From Duganella radicis (GTDB taxonomy: Bacteria; Pseudomonadota; Gammaproteobacteria; Burkholderiales; Burkholderiaceae_D): 64,000 bases of DNA. Shown here one piece after another: positions 54,736 through 62,817 of the stretch. The notes under the pieces were generated by a model. That model searched no databases, was not told the origin of the DNA, and saw only the letters and a program-made list of their open reading frames with translations. Where the stretch lies: NCBI RefSeq assembly GCF_009720825.1, contig NZ_WNKY01000001.1, positions 434,001-498,000 on the forward strand, given 5' to 3'. Each line of letters begins with the position of its first letter. The first letter of the stretch is position 1. Made by a program: the position numbers and the translations under genes.

Positions 54736-54799
54736 AATCCCCGTAAAATTTGTGCTTCCGGATTTTGCTCTGCCGCCGCGGCGCCTACTTGCCGGGAAT

Positions 54800-54813
54800 T
54801 TGATTTGGATCAA
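54800..54813 (+). promoter_or_regulatory. FNR box for the Usp gene at 54874
   Basis: TTGATTTGGATCAA, perfect consensus; centre about 67 bp before the ATG. TACGAT at 54835-54840 fits the -10. Confidence 0.85.
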
Positions 54814-54873
54814 GCAAAACCTTGCGCTATCTCCTACGATGGAACGGCTTTCTGATCACTTCAAGGAGCTGTC

Positions 54874-55713
54874 ATGTCCTACAAAACCATTCTGGTCCTG
54901 GCCGACTGTTGCGATGCCCAACCCGTCCCCACCGAAGTGGCGGCCCAGATCGCCATTGCCGAACAAGCCCATCTCGTCGGGGTCGCCATGAGTGGCGTCG
55001 ACCAGGTAATTTATCAGTGCAATGCCGCCGCGCCGGGCCTGGTGGTGCTGCCTGCCGACCTGACGCCGCTGACCGCCCGCGCCGACCAGGCGCTCGCCAC
55101 CTTCGCGCAGCGTGTCGAGCGCCTCGGCGTCAACTCGTTTGAAACACGCCGCATCGACGGCGCTGCCGACCTGGGCTTGATCATGCACGCGCGCTATGCC
55201 GATTTGCTGGTGCTGCCCCGGGCCGTCGACCGCGCGCGCCCGTCGCCCGGTCCGGACACCACCCTGCAATATGTGATCCTGCATTGCGGCAAACCGGTGC
55301 TGGTGGTGCCGTGCGATGGCGAGGCCCGGCGAGTCGGCCGGCGCCCGCTGCTGGCCTGGGACGGCAGCCTGGAAGCGGCGCGTGCCCTCAGCGCCGCCCT
55401 GCCCTTGCTGCGACGCGCGGAACTGGTGACCTTGGCGGTGTTCAATGGCGACCAAGTGTATGGCGCGCACGGTGCGCTGGCCGGCGCCGACATGTCCTTG
55501 TACCTGGCGCGGCACGGCATCAAGGTCGAGCTGCGGCAGCAGGATACACCGGACGGCGCTGGCCATGCACTGATGGCGCTGGCCGGCGATCTCGATGCCG
55601 ACCTACTGGTGATGGGCTGCTACGGGCATACACGCTTGCGCGAGATCCTGCTGGGCGGCGCCACCCGCGATGTATTGCGCGGCATGACGCTTCCGGTTCT
55701 GATGGCGCACTGA
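54874..55713 (+). CDS. Tandem-domain universal stress protein
   Basis: The ATG at 54874 follows AAGGAG; 279 aa. It begins SYKTILVLADCC, with a second domain LLAWDGSLEAARALSAALP and a final MGCYGHTRLREILLGGATRDVL ATP loop, closest by eye to the Usp encoded at 38057. The perfect FNR box and clear -10 make it one of the best-defined targets in the window. Confidence 0.93.
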   Translation: MSYKTILVLADCCDAQPVPTEVAAQIAIAEQAHLVGVAMSGVDQVIYQCNAAAPGLVVLPADLTPLTARADQALATFAQRVERLGVNSFETRRIDGAADLGLIMHARYADLLVLPRAVDRARPSPGPDTTLQYVILHCGKPVLVVPCDGEARRVGRRPLLAWDGSLEAARALSAALPLLRRAELVTLAVFNGDQVYGAHGALAGADMSLYLARHGIKVELRQQDTPDGAGHALMALAGDLDADLLVMGCYGHTRLREILLGGATRDVLRGMTLPVLMAH

Positions 55714-55833
55714 TCGGCTGGAGCGATCGCGCCGGAAGCGCGCGCGGCCCTCATCGACACCCTGGCCATCCGGCGCGGCCCTTCCCTGGCCGGTCGGGCC
55801 GAAATCGTTAGACTAACCCAAGAGGAGTGCACC

Positions 55834-56889
55834 ATGCGTATGATGAAAGCAGCGGTATTTGTCCGGCCCGGCAAAATCGTCCTCGACGAGCGGCCGGTTC
55901 CCGTCATCGGCGCCGGCGAGGCGCTGGTCAAGATCACCACCACCACCATCTGCGGCACCGATGTCCACATACTCAAAGGCGAATACCCGGTTGAGCCGGG
56001 GCGCATCGTCGGCCATGAACCGGTGGGCGTGATCGCCGAGCTGGGCGCCGGCGTGACCGGTTACACCATCGGCCAGCGCGTGATCGTGGGCGCCATCACC
56101 CCCTGCGGTCAATGTCATTCCTGCCTCGATGGCCACCAGTCGCAGTGCGGCGGGCACGCCACCGGCGGCTGGAAATTCGGCAATACCATCGACGGTTGCC
56201 AGGCCGAGTACCTGCGCGTGCCGCATGCCATGGCCAACCTGGCGCCCATCCCGGACGGCCTGAGCGACGAACAGGTATTGATGTGCCCCGACATCATGAG
56301 CACCGGTTTCGGCGGTGCCGAGTCCGGCGACATCCGCATCGGCGACACGGTGGTGGTCTATGCCCAGGGGCCGATCGGGCTATGCGCCACGGCCGGCGCG
56401 CGCCTCAAGGGGGCCAGCCAGATCATCGTGGTCGACTCGGTGCCGGAGCGGCTGGCCACCGCCAAACGGCTGGGCGCCGATATCAGCCTCGACTACCAAC
56501 AGGTCGATCCGGTAGCCGAGATTCTGGAGCTGACCGGCGGCCGCGGCGCCGACGTCGCGATCGAGGCATTGGGTACACAACAGACCTTTGAAAGCTGCCT
56601 GCGCTCGATCAAGCCAGGGGGGGTGTTATCCAGTCTGGGCGTCTATTCCGGCAAGTTGGGATTGCCGATCGACGCCCTCGCGGCCGGCCTGGGCGACCAT
56701 AGGATCGTCACCACGCTGTGCCCTGGCGGCAAGGAGAGAATGCGGCGTCTACTGAACATCGTCGCCTCACAGCGCGTCGATCTGGAACCGCTGGTGACGC
56801 ATCGTTTCCGCCTGGACGAAATCGAACAGGCTTACGATTTGTTCGCCAACCAGCGTGACGGTGTGCTGAAGGTCGCCATCACGCCATAG
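55834..56889 (+). CDS. Zinc-dependent alcohol dehydrogenase (MDR family)
   Basis: A GAGGAG site precedes the ATG; 351 aa. It has the catalytic-zinc residues in ICGTDVH and GHEPVGVI and the structural-zinc cluster CGQCHSCLDGHQSQC with four cysteines. The nucleotide-binding fold has a variant glycine motif (AQGPIGLCA) and an acidic residue in IVVDSVPERL that favours NAD. It may regenerate NAD+ in fermentation or oxidise alcohols. It has no FNR box of its own and may be read from the Usp promoter 120 bp upstream. Confidence 0.92.
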   Translation: MRMMKAAVFVRPGKIVLDERPVPVIGAGEALVKITTTTICGTDVHILKGEYPVEPGRIVGHEPVGVIAELGAGVTGYTIGQRVIVGAITPCGQCHSCLDGHQSQCGGHATGGWKFGNTIDGCQAEYLRVPHAMANLAPIPDGLSDEQVLMCPDIMSTGFGGAESGDIRIGDTVVVYAQGPIGLCATAGARLKGASQIIVVDSVPERLATAKRLGADISLDYQQVDPVAEILELTGGRGADVAIEALGTQQTFESCLRSIKPGGVLSSLGVYSGKLGLPIDALAAGLGDHRIVTTLCPGGKERMRRLLNIVASQRVDLEPLVTHRFRLDEIEQAYDLFANQRDGVLKVAITP

Positions 56890-56896
56890 CGAACCG

Positions 56897-56922
56897 GGCG
56901 GTCAGCCCATGTACTGACCGCC
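56897..56922. terminator. Hairpin between convergent adh and reductase genes
   Basis: Perfect 9-bp arms GGCGGTCAG and CTGACCGCC with an 8-nt loop; overlaps the end of the reductase gene. No U tract. Confidence 0.5.
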
Positions 56923-57627
56923 GTTGGCGCTAAAGGTAGACCCCGTGATGAAGCCGGCCTCCTCGCTCACCAGGAACTGGACGATGCGTGCCACTTCATC
57001 CGGCCGGCCCAGGCGCGCGACCGGAATCTGGGCCCTGATTTTCTGCAGCACCTCGTCCGGCATGGCCGCCACCATATCGGTGGCGATGTAGCCTGGCGCC
57101 ACCGCATTCACAGTGATGCCCCTGGCCGCCGACTCCAGCGCCAGCGCTTTGGTCAGGCCCAGCATGCCCGCCTTGGCGGCGGCGTAGTTGGTCTGCCCCA
57201 GTTGCCCGCGCTGGCCGTTGACCGAGGAAATGTTCACAATCCTGCCATATCCCTTGTCGCGCATCGCCGCGATAACCGCACGGCACATGTTGAAGCACGA
57301 GGTCAGATCGCTGGCGATCACTTCGTTCCACTGGGTCGGTGACATTTTATGCAGCATGACATCGCGGGTGATGCCGGCGTTGTTGACAAGGATATCGATA
57401 TCGCCGCCCAGATCGCGAGCCACCGCCGCCGCGCCTGCGCCGCAGGCATCGAAGTCCGAGACGTCCCAGCGATAAACGCGGATCCCGGTTTCCTGTCGAA
57501 ATGCCTCCGCCGCCGCGCCATTGCCGTGATAGATCGCGGCCACCTTGTAGCCGTCACGCGCCAGCCGGCGCGCAATGGCGGCGCCGATACCGCGCGTGCC
57601 GCCGGTGACAAGTGCGATACGTTCCAT
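56902..57627 (-). CDS. Acetoacetyl-CoA reductase-like SDR (PhaB/FabG type)
   Basis: The ATG at 57627 follows AAGGGGGG and gives 241 aa, typical for PhaB. It has the Rossmann motif TGGTRGIGAAIARRL, NNAGITRD, the catalytic Ser in NISSVNGQRGQLGQ, Tyr and Lys in TNYAAAKAGMLG, and the C-terminal ITGSTFSANGGQYMG. The SSVNGQxGQxGQTNY block is characteristic of acetoacetyl-CoA reductases, which supply (R)-3-hydroxybutyryl-CoA to PHA synthase. It is unlinked from phaC (about 19 kb away) but in the same island; no phaA thiolase is present. Confidence 0.88.
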   Translation of the reverse strand: MERIALVTGGTRGIGAAIARRLARDGYKVAAIYHGNGAAAEAFRQETGIRVYRWDVSDFDACGAGAAAVARDLGGDIDILVNNAGITRDVMLHKMSPTQWNEVIASDLTSCFNMCRAVIAAMRDKGYGRIVNISSVNGQRGQLGQTNYAAAKAGMLGLTKALALESAARGITVNAVAPGYIATDMVAAMPDEVLQKIRAQIPVARLGRPDEVARIVQFLVSEEAGFITGSTFSANGGQYMG

Positions 57628-57754
57628 GATTCCCCCCTTAAGTTGCCACCCGGCTCCGCAGCCAGGCATTCCTGCGCATAACCACATAAGCGCCCGCCAA
57701 GCCGATCAGGCATGGGTTTGTCGGCACACTCGACATGACGCTGGTCTGCGCCAT

Positions 57755-58420
57755 TCAGTCGATGTCCTCGGGTGGACAGATCTCGGGGTCGGTTGGCGGC
57801 CATACCGGCGCATGTCCGACCGACTGCGCCGCGATCACTTGCTGATTTGGCGCCAGGCCCATCAACCCGGCGAGCGCGGCGCGGTCCACCCAGCCGCGCA
57901 CCACCGTGGCCAGGCCCTCGGCCGCGCAAAACAGATAGACATTCTGGCTGATAAAGCCCGTGTCCAGGGCGGCATAAAACTGTTGTTCGGTGCGAGCGGG
58001 AACGCCGTCGTTATGAAAGGTCGCCACATAGATCAGATCGAGCGGAGCCTCGGCAACGTAATCCTGACCGCCGGTCGCGGCACGCAGGTCCGCGCCGCGG
58101 ACCGGGTGCAACGCCAGTTGTTTCGCATCGAAGCGATACAATCCCGTGCGCAGCGCCAGATAGATATCGATCTCCTGCTGGTTGGCGGCCGAGGGCGCCG
58201 TGCGCAATCCCTGCTCGGGACGGTTGATGCCAAACGCCGCCCACAACAGGCGCGACAGCCTGTGGAGTGACAGATCGCCGGCGCCAAACTCCCGGCTGGA
58301 GCGGCGTCGCCGCAGAATCTTGTGCAGCGCCACACTCAGCGGGGAAAAATCCGCGTCCAGCGCCAAGGCTTGGGGGGCGACCAGCTGCAAGGTGGGCATA
58401 TTCTCGTTCGGCATCTCCAT
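57755..58420 (-). CDS. Nitroreductase family flavoprotein (SagB-like)
   Basis: The ATG at 58420 follows AGGAG; 221 aa. It shows the nitroreductase fold pattern with RRSSREF near the start (FMN phosphate site), LSRLLWAAFGINRP, APSAANQQEIDIYLAL, FISQNVYLFCAAEGLATVVRG and the C-terminal QSVGHAP. The SagB-type subgroup is less well understood than NfsB. It lies 8 bp after the DksA-like gene and is the last gene of the FNR operon, so it may dispose of reducing equivalents. Confidence 0.88.
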   Translation of the reverse strand: MEMPNENMPTLQLVAPQALALDADFSPLSVALHKILRRRRSSREFGAGDLSLHRLSRLLWAAFGINRPEQGLRTAPSAANQQEIDIYLALRTGLYRFDAKQLALHPVRGADLRAATGGQDYVAEAPLDLIYVATFHNDGVPARTEQQFYAALDTGFISQNVYLFCAAEGLATVVRGWVDRAALAGLMGLAPNQQVIAAQSVGHAPVWPPTDPEICPPEDID

Positions 58421-58428
58421 CGCTCCTA

Positions 58429-58674
58429 TCATGTCGCGTCATCCGTGTGGTGAATGCCGCGGCGCTGTTCGTAATCCCGCTTGCAGGCGCTGCACCAGCT
58501 GGTGGCGGGAAACTGCATCAGACGGTCCCGGCTGATAGCTTGGCCACAACATTCGCACACGCCAAAACGTCCTTGTTCCAGCCGGCGCAAGGTGGCCTCG
58601 ATGCCGGCCAGCTCATCCAGCAGGTCGTCCCGCCGTCGGCGCAGCAGCGCAGCGTATGTCTGGGCCTCCTGCAT
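58429..58674 (-). CDS. DksA/TraR-type zinc-finger protein
   Basis: This 81-aa protein has an N-terminal helix, EATLRRLEQGRFGVCECCG, and the four-cysteine finger CECC-x17-CSAC (FPATSWCSACKRDYE). Full DksA is about 150 aa; this short form resembles TraR-like proteins, which act on RNA polymerase through the secondary channel. It could adjust transcription under stress alongside FNR, whose gene ends 6 bp upstream. Confidence 0.9.
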   Translation of the reverse strand: MQEAQTYAALLRRRRDDLLDELAGIEATLRRLEQGRFGVCECCGQAISRDRLMQFPATSWCSACKRDYEQRRGIHHTDDAT

Positions 58675-58680
58675 GGATCT

Positions 58681-59442
58681 TCAGGCATCCAGCCTGACGC
58701 CCGCCGCGATCTCCCGCATGCGCACCGGATCGAGTATCTCGACTTCGCGATTCGCCACCCGCAACAGGCCGCTGTGGCGAAAGCGCGATATCAGCCGGCT
58801 GACGCTTTCAACTGTCAGCCCCAGGTAATTTCCCACCTCTTCCCGCATCATGCGCAGCTGAAAACGGTGCTCGGCGTAGCCGCGCGCTGCAAGACGGGCG
58901 CCGAGATTGGTCAGGAAGATCGCCACGCGCTGTTCGGCCCGCATGGTGGCCAGCAGTAGCATGGCGTTTTGTTCGCGCGTGATCTCCTGGCCGATCAACC
59001 GATGAAAATGCCGCAGCAGCTCGGGAATATCACCCAGCAGACCTTCCAGCTTGTCGAACGGGATTTCGCAGACCTCGCTGTCTTCCAGCGCCACCGCGCC
59101 GCACTGATGCCGCTCCGCGCCGATTGCGTCCAGCCCCAACAGCTCACCTGGCATCTGGAAACCGTTGATCTGCTGTTCCCCGCGAGGGTTCACCTGGTAA
59201 GTCTTGAAGTGCCCGAAGCGTATCGCATAAATCCGGCTGAAGGCATCGTTCATGCGGTACAGATTGGTTCCGCGCTCTATGCGACGACGACGCATGATGA
59301 TGCGGTCCAGACGCTGTACGTCCTCCGGCTTCAGATTGGTCGGCAGGCAGAATTTCTGCATCCCGCAACGGGCGCAATTCACCGCCGTCGAAACTGGAGC
59401 GGTGTTCTCTGTGACCGGCTGTATGGCTATCGTTGTGTGCAT
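58681..59442 (-). CDS. fnr: FNR-type oxygen-responsive transcription regulator
   Basis: The ATG at 59442 follows AGGAG; 253 aa. Cys23, Cys26 and Cys32 (NCARCGMQKFC) with Cys114 match the four 4Fe-4S ligands of E. coli FNR, so it should be active without oxygen. The CRP-type sensor barrel is followed by a helix-turn-helix EEVGNYLGLTVESVSRLISR, with the Glu/Ser/Arg recognition residues that read TTGAT. This is the natural regulator of the FNR boxes in the island. No FNR box is seen before its own gene. It lies between the response regulator and the DksA-like gene. Confidence 0.95.
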   Translation of the reverse strand: MHTTIAIQPVTENTAPVSTAVNCARCGMQKFCLPTNLKPEDVQRLDRIIMRRRRIERGTNLYRMNDAFSRIYAIRFGHFKTYQVNPRGEQQINGFQMPGELLGLDAIGAERHQCGAVALEDSEVCEIPFDKLEGLLGDIPELLRHFHRLIGQEITREQNAMLLLATMRAEQRVAIFLTNLGARLAARGYAEHRFQLRMMREEVGNYLGLTVESVSRLISRFRHSGLLRVANREVEILDPVRMREIAAGVRLDA

Positions 59443-59566
59443 GGCCGCTTCTCCTACGCTGACAGAACCAGTATCGCAGCGGCGACGAGCGCCTGCCATC
59501 AGGGAATGGCGTCAAACCCGGTAGATGAATCTGGACAAGAAGCTATAGGGGATCGACTACGCCGGG

Positions 59567-60208
59567 TCAAGGTAACAGGCCGTTTTCCATTGCATAGCGT
59601 GTCAGCTCGGCGTTGCTGGACAAGTCCAGTTTCTGCAGAATCCGGCTACGGTAAGTGGTGACCGTATTCGGGCTCAGATGCAGGTTGGCGGCGATGTGCA
59701 CCAGGCTGTTACCATCGGCGATCATTTTCATGACCTCCAGCTCACGGTCAGACAAGGCCGCATGCGAAGCGCCATGGCTGCCGCCCATGGCAATGGCGAT
59801 CTTCTCGGCCAATCCGGGCGTCAGATACTTGCCACCCGATGCCGCCTTGCGCACAGCGGCAACCAGCACCGGCGCAGGACTGTCTTTGGTGAGGTAGCCG
59901 GCCGCGCCCAGCTTGAGGGCACGCATGGCATAGACCTCCTCCGCATAAGTGCTGAGAAAAAGAATGGCCGGCGGCTTGCTGACATTACGTATCAGGCGCT
60001 GTAGCTCCAAGCCATTCCGCCCTGGCATGGCGACGTCCAGCAGCGCGACATCGAATTCCTGCGCCTGCACCAGGCGCAGCGCCTCCTGGCTATTTGCCGC
60101 CTCACCCGCGATGAGGATATCGTCCTCGCAGCCCAGCATCAGACGCACGCCGTTGCGCACCACAACATGGTCGTCCACCAGCAAAACCCGGATCGGATTA
60201 TTGGCCAT
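59567..60208 (-). CDS. NarL/FixJ-family response regulator
   Basis: This 213-aa protein has a receiver domain with acidic pocket LLVDDH, phospho-acceptor Asp in VALLDVAMPGRNG, and Lys in YLTKDSPAPV. A LuxR-type helix-turn-helix follows: LSDRELEVMKMIADGNSLVH, then HLSPNTVTTYRSRILQKL. It overlaps the histidine kinase stop by 11 bp. The pair lies immediately upstream of fnr on the same strand, so redox or nitrogen-oxide input to the same regulon is likely. Confidence 0.94.
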   Translation of the reverse strand: MANNPIRVLLVDDHVVVRNGVRLMLGCEDDILIAGEAANSQEALRLVQAQEFDVALLDVAMPGRNGLELQRLIRNVSKPPAILFLSTYAEEVYAMRALKLGAAGYLTKDSPAPVLVAAVRKAASGGKYLTPGLAEKIAIAMGGSHGASHAALSDRELEVMKMIADGNSLVHIAANLHLSPNTVTTYRSRILQKLDLSSNAELTRYAMENGLLP

Positions 60209-61265
60209 GCCCGGCCTCCAGCGGCAGCAGCAGCATCACCATGGTGCCATTGCCCTGCGTGCCGGTGATGCGCAAGTCTCCGCCGAAATAACGGCTGCGC
60301 TCATACATGCCCAGCAACCCCCAGCTGTCACGGTTCAACAAGCGTTCGGTGTCTATGCCCTTGCCGTCGTCCCGCACGCAGACTTGCAACGCCTGGCCCG
60401 CCAGTTGGGCCGAAACCGCGATATGTGCAGCCTGCGCATGGCGTATGACATTGGTGAGCGCTTCCTGCACGACGCGGAACACCATGGTGCTGCGCTGGGG
60501 GTCCAGGACCACATCCTGCACTTGAGGGGTGATGGTACAGGTGCAAACCAGTCCGGATCGCTCCCGGATCTGGCCGACATACCATTCCAGCGCTGCCCAG
60601 ATGCCCAACTGGTCTAACACGCTGGGGCGCAAATCGGTGATCACCTTGCGCACGGTCTGGATCGCGGCGTCGCTGAGGGAGATCGCCTCCGCCAGCAGCG
60701 GATCGGGCTGGCCACCTGCCCTTGCCTGCCGTTCCATCGACACCGAAATATGTGCTTTGATACCGGTAAGCAGTGCGCCCAGTTCATCGTGGATCTCCTG
60801 GGCGATGCGCTTACGTTCCTGCTCCTTGACCTGATCCTGATGCGCAGACAATTGCCTTAGCTCCGACTGCGAGCGGAGCAACGCCTGCTCTGCACGCACA
60901 CGCAGCGTGATGTCATGAATGACCGCCATCACGTGCGGGACGCCGGCTTTGGTATGGAGTGGTGACAGGCTGACCTCGACCGGAAACTCATCGCCACCGC
61001 GGCGCTTGCCGAACAGCTCGCGGCCTTCACCCATGCCGCGTGCGCGTGGCTGACAGGCATACTGCTGACGCAAACCGGCATGGGGACCGCGCAAACGATC
61101 CGGGATCAGTTCCTCAACTGTGTGCCCAGTCAGTTCCCCGGCGGGGAATCCAAACATGCGTTCGGCTGGAGGATTGGAGAGAACGATGATGCCGTCCTGA
61201 TCCGCAATGATCATGGCATCGGTCGCGTACCGCAATAACCAGTCTATGCCAGGTTCAAGGTGCAT
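60198..61265 (-). CDS. PAS-HisKA_3 sensor histidine kinase (NarX-like output)
   Basis: This 355-aa cytosolic kinase has no membrane segments. One PAS domain (about 8-125, DAMIIADQDGIIVLSNPPAE) is followed by a coiled linker, the HisKA_3 dimerisation helix with the phospho-His in RKRIAQEIHDELGALLTGIK, and an HATPase domain with QEALTNVIRHAQA and VRDDGKGID. Its stop overlaps the response regulator start, so they form a pair. A soluble PAS kinase may sense heme, flavin or redox state, but no ligand residues are obvious. The ribosome site before the ATG is weak. Confidence 0.93.
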   Translation of the reverse strand: MHLEPGIDWLLRYATDAMIIADQDGIIVLSNPPAERMFGFPAGELTGHTVEELIPDRLRGPHAGLRQQYACQPRARGMGEGRELFGKRRGGDEFPVEVSLSPLHTKAGVPHVMAVIHDITLRVRAEQALLRSQSELRQLSAHQDQVKEQERKRIAQEIHDELGALLTGIKAHISVSMERQARAGGQPDPLLAEAISLSDAAIQTVRKVITDLRPSVLDQLGIWAALEWYVGQIRERSGLVCTCTITPQVQDVVLDPQRSTMVFRVVQEALTNVIRHAQAAHIAVSAQLAGQALQVCVRDDGKGIDTERLLNRDSWGLLGMYERSRYFGGDLRITGTQGNGTMVMLLLPLEAGHGQ

Positions 61266-61421
61266 GGCCGCAGAAGTAAGAATGTTTCAATGTATTTTAT
61301 ACAAGTGCATCCCGTTTTGTCCAAGCCCAAATACCTTGAAGTGCAAAAACGATACAAAAGCAGTCAGGCAGTGGCAACTCAGGTGGCTCGAGACGAGCGC
61401 CCTGCCGCAAGCGCAGCGTAC
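61266..61421. other. Right edge of the island, between kinase and mannanase genes
   Basis: 156 bp, AT-richer, with no ORF or clear promoter. Similarity between the two mannanase copies starts at its right end, at the stop codon. Confidence 0.4.
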
Positions 61422-61881
61422 TTCAGAACTTCGGCAACTTATCCAGTGTGATCACCTTCGGATGGTTGTACACCTTCACCTTGTGGGCGTTGGTGTTGTA
61501 ATACTCGCCGGTCCAGAAATTGTTGGGATCGGAGACGCCGGCCGCCCCGCCGCCGTCGCTCCAGGTCATGAACCACAGCCACCACGCGCCGTCGGCCGTG
61601 ATCTTGTCGGGGTCCGGTATGTAGCTGTTTTCACTGAGCGCGATCAGTTTCTTTTCCGCGCTGGACCGCTGCGTCTGCTGGTAGCTGGCCAGTTGCGACT
61701 GGTAGGTCTTGTTGTCGGCATTGTCGTAGATATCGAGGCTGCTGACATCGACCACATCATCGCCCGGGTACCACGCCGGGTCCTGGCCGTTCCATACCCA
61801 GATCAGGTTGTGGATGCCATGAACGTTGACCAGCCGGTCGTACAGATGGCGCCACAGCAGAATGTTGGCGTAGGCCTGCGG
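61422..61881 (-). repeat. Right copy of the 460-bp direct repeat
   Basis: Lies inside the intact mannanase gene; matches 32575-33034 in the same orientation at about 96-97% identity by eye. The copies are 28.8 kb apart, so recombination could delete the island. Confidence 0.9.
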
Positions 61882-62736
61882 AACGCCGTCGCCGCGCGCG
61901 CGGCCCCACCAGAACCAGCCGTCGCCTTTATAGCCCGAAGCTTCGTGCAACGGCCGCCAGAGCACGGTGACGCCGGCGTCGGACAGGCGCTTGAGCTGGA
62001 CGGCGATCAGATCGATCCCGTCATTGATTTGCTGAAAGGCCGGACTGGTTTTGTCGAGCGCGCCTTTCGAGACGGGAATCATGAAGCTGGTGTTGTTGGC
62101 GGGATCGCTATCGTGGGCGTAAAAATTGGCATTGTTGACCTGTGCGGTTTTCAGCAGCGCCGGGTCGCGCCAGTGCCAGCTGAATTCCACCAGGCCGCCC
62201 TTGGCCGCGTAGGCGATGGCCTCCTCGGTCTGATGCAGCCCCTCGGCCCAGCTGGCGGTCATGCCGTAGTTCATGAAATCGTAACCCATCAGGGCTGGAT
62301 ACTTGCCGGTGTCGGCGTGGACCCGTTCGGCCATATCGACCGAGTCTTTCCAGGTCAGGTCGCTCTGGCCGGCGATGATGCTGTTGCCCCAGATGCTGCG
62401 CAGATAGGTGTAGAGCGATCTGGTGCGGGCGCCGGCGTTCGGGTCCACCGGCGCGGCGCGTCCGGCGATGGTTGGCAGGCTGGTGCGGTTGGCCGGACAG
62501 AAACTGCGCGCAACACAATAATTGCCGCCCTCGAAGGCCCAGCCACCGCCATCGGTCGCGCACAGCGTCCAGCTTTTGCCGTTGACTTCGCAGGTTTCCG
62601 CCGGTGGCGTCGCGGTGGGGATCACGGTGCTGGTGGTGGCCGTGGCCGGTGCAGACGTCGCGGATGCTCCCGAACCACCGCCACAGGCTGCCAGCAGAGT
62701 CAGCGCCGGCAACAGCGTCCATGCAAGAACTTTCAT
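61423..62736 (-). CDS. GH26 beta-mannanase-like lipoprotein
   Basis: The ATG at 62736 follows AGGAG; 437 aa. It has a lipoprotein signal (LTLLAACGGG), then a Ser/Thr/Ala/Pro-rich linker, a small disulfide-type module with Cys residues (TCEVNGKSWTLCATDGGGW), and a GH26 barrel: IIAGQSDLTWKD, VEFSWHWRDPALLK, the acid/base region VLWRPLHEASG with DGWFWWG, and the nucleophile region LSENSYIPDP. GH26 enzymes cut beta-mannans or related glucans. It is probably anchored in the outer membrane. Its 3' third is duplicated at 32576-33034. Confidence 0.92.
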   Translation of the reverse strand: MKVLAWTLLPALTLLAACGGGSGASATSAPATATTSTVIPTATPPAETCEVNGKSWTLCATDGGGWAFEGGNYCVARSFCPANRTSLPTIAGRAAPVDPNAGARTRSLYTYLRSIWGNSIIAGQSDLTWKDSVDMAERVHADTGKYPALMGYDFMNYGMTASWAEGLHQTEEAIAYAAKGGLVEFSWHWRDPALLKTAQVNNANFYAHDSDPANNTSFMIPVSKGALDKTSPAFQQINDGIDLIAVQLKRLSDAGVTVLWRPLHEASGYKGDGWFWWGRARGDGVPQAYANILLWRHLYDRLVNVHGIHNLIWVWNGQDPAWYPGDDVVDVSSLDIYDNADNKTYQSQLASYQQTQRSSAEKKLIALSENSYIPDPDKITADGAWWLWFMTWSDGGGAAGVSDPNNFWTGEYYNTNAHKVKVYNHPKVITLDKLPKF

Positions 62737-62817
62737 ATCGTCTCCTGTCATTATTTGAGACGAAGTGTAGCCGCGCGGACCGCAACGCTCGCGCGGCGTG
62801 CTGAAATGCCGCCAAGT

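Noticed and set aside
61266..61421. tRNA or attachment site at the island edge
   Set aside because: No cloverleaf or tRNA 3' end is visible; the boundary is instead the mannanase stop codon.
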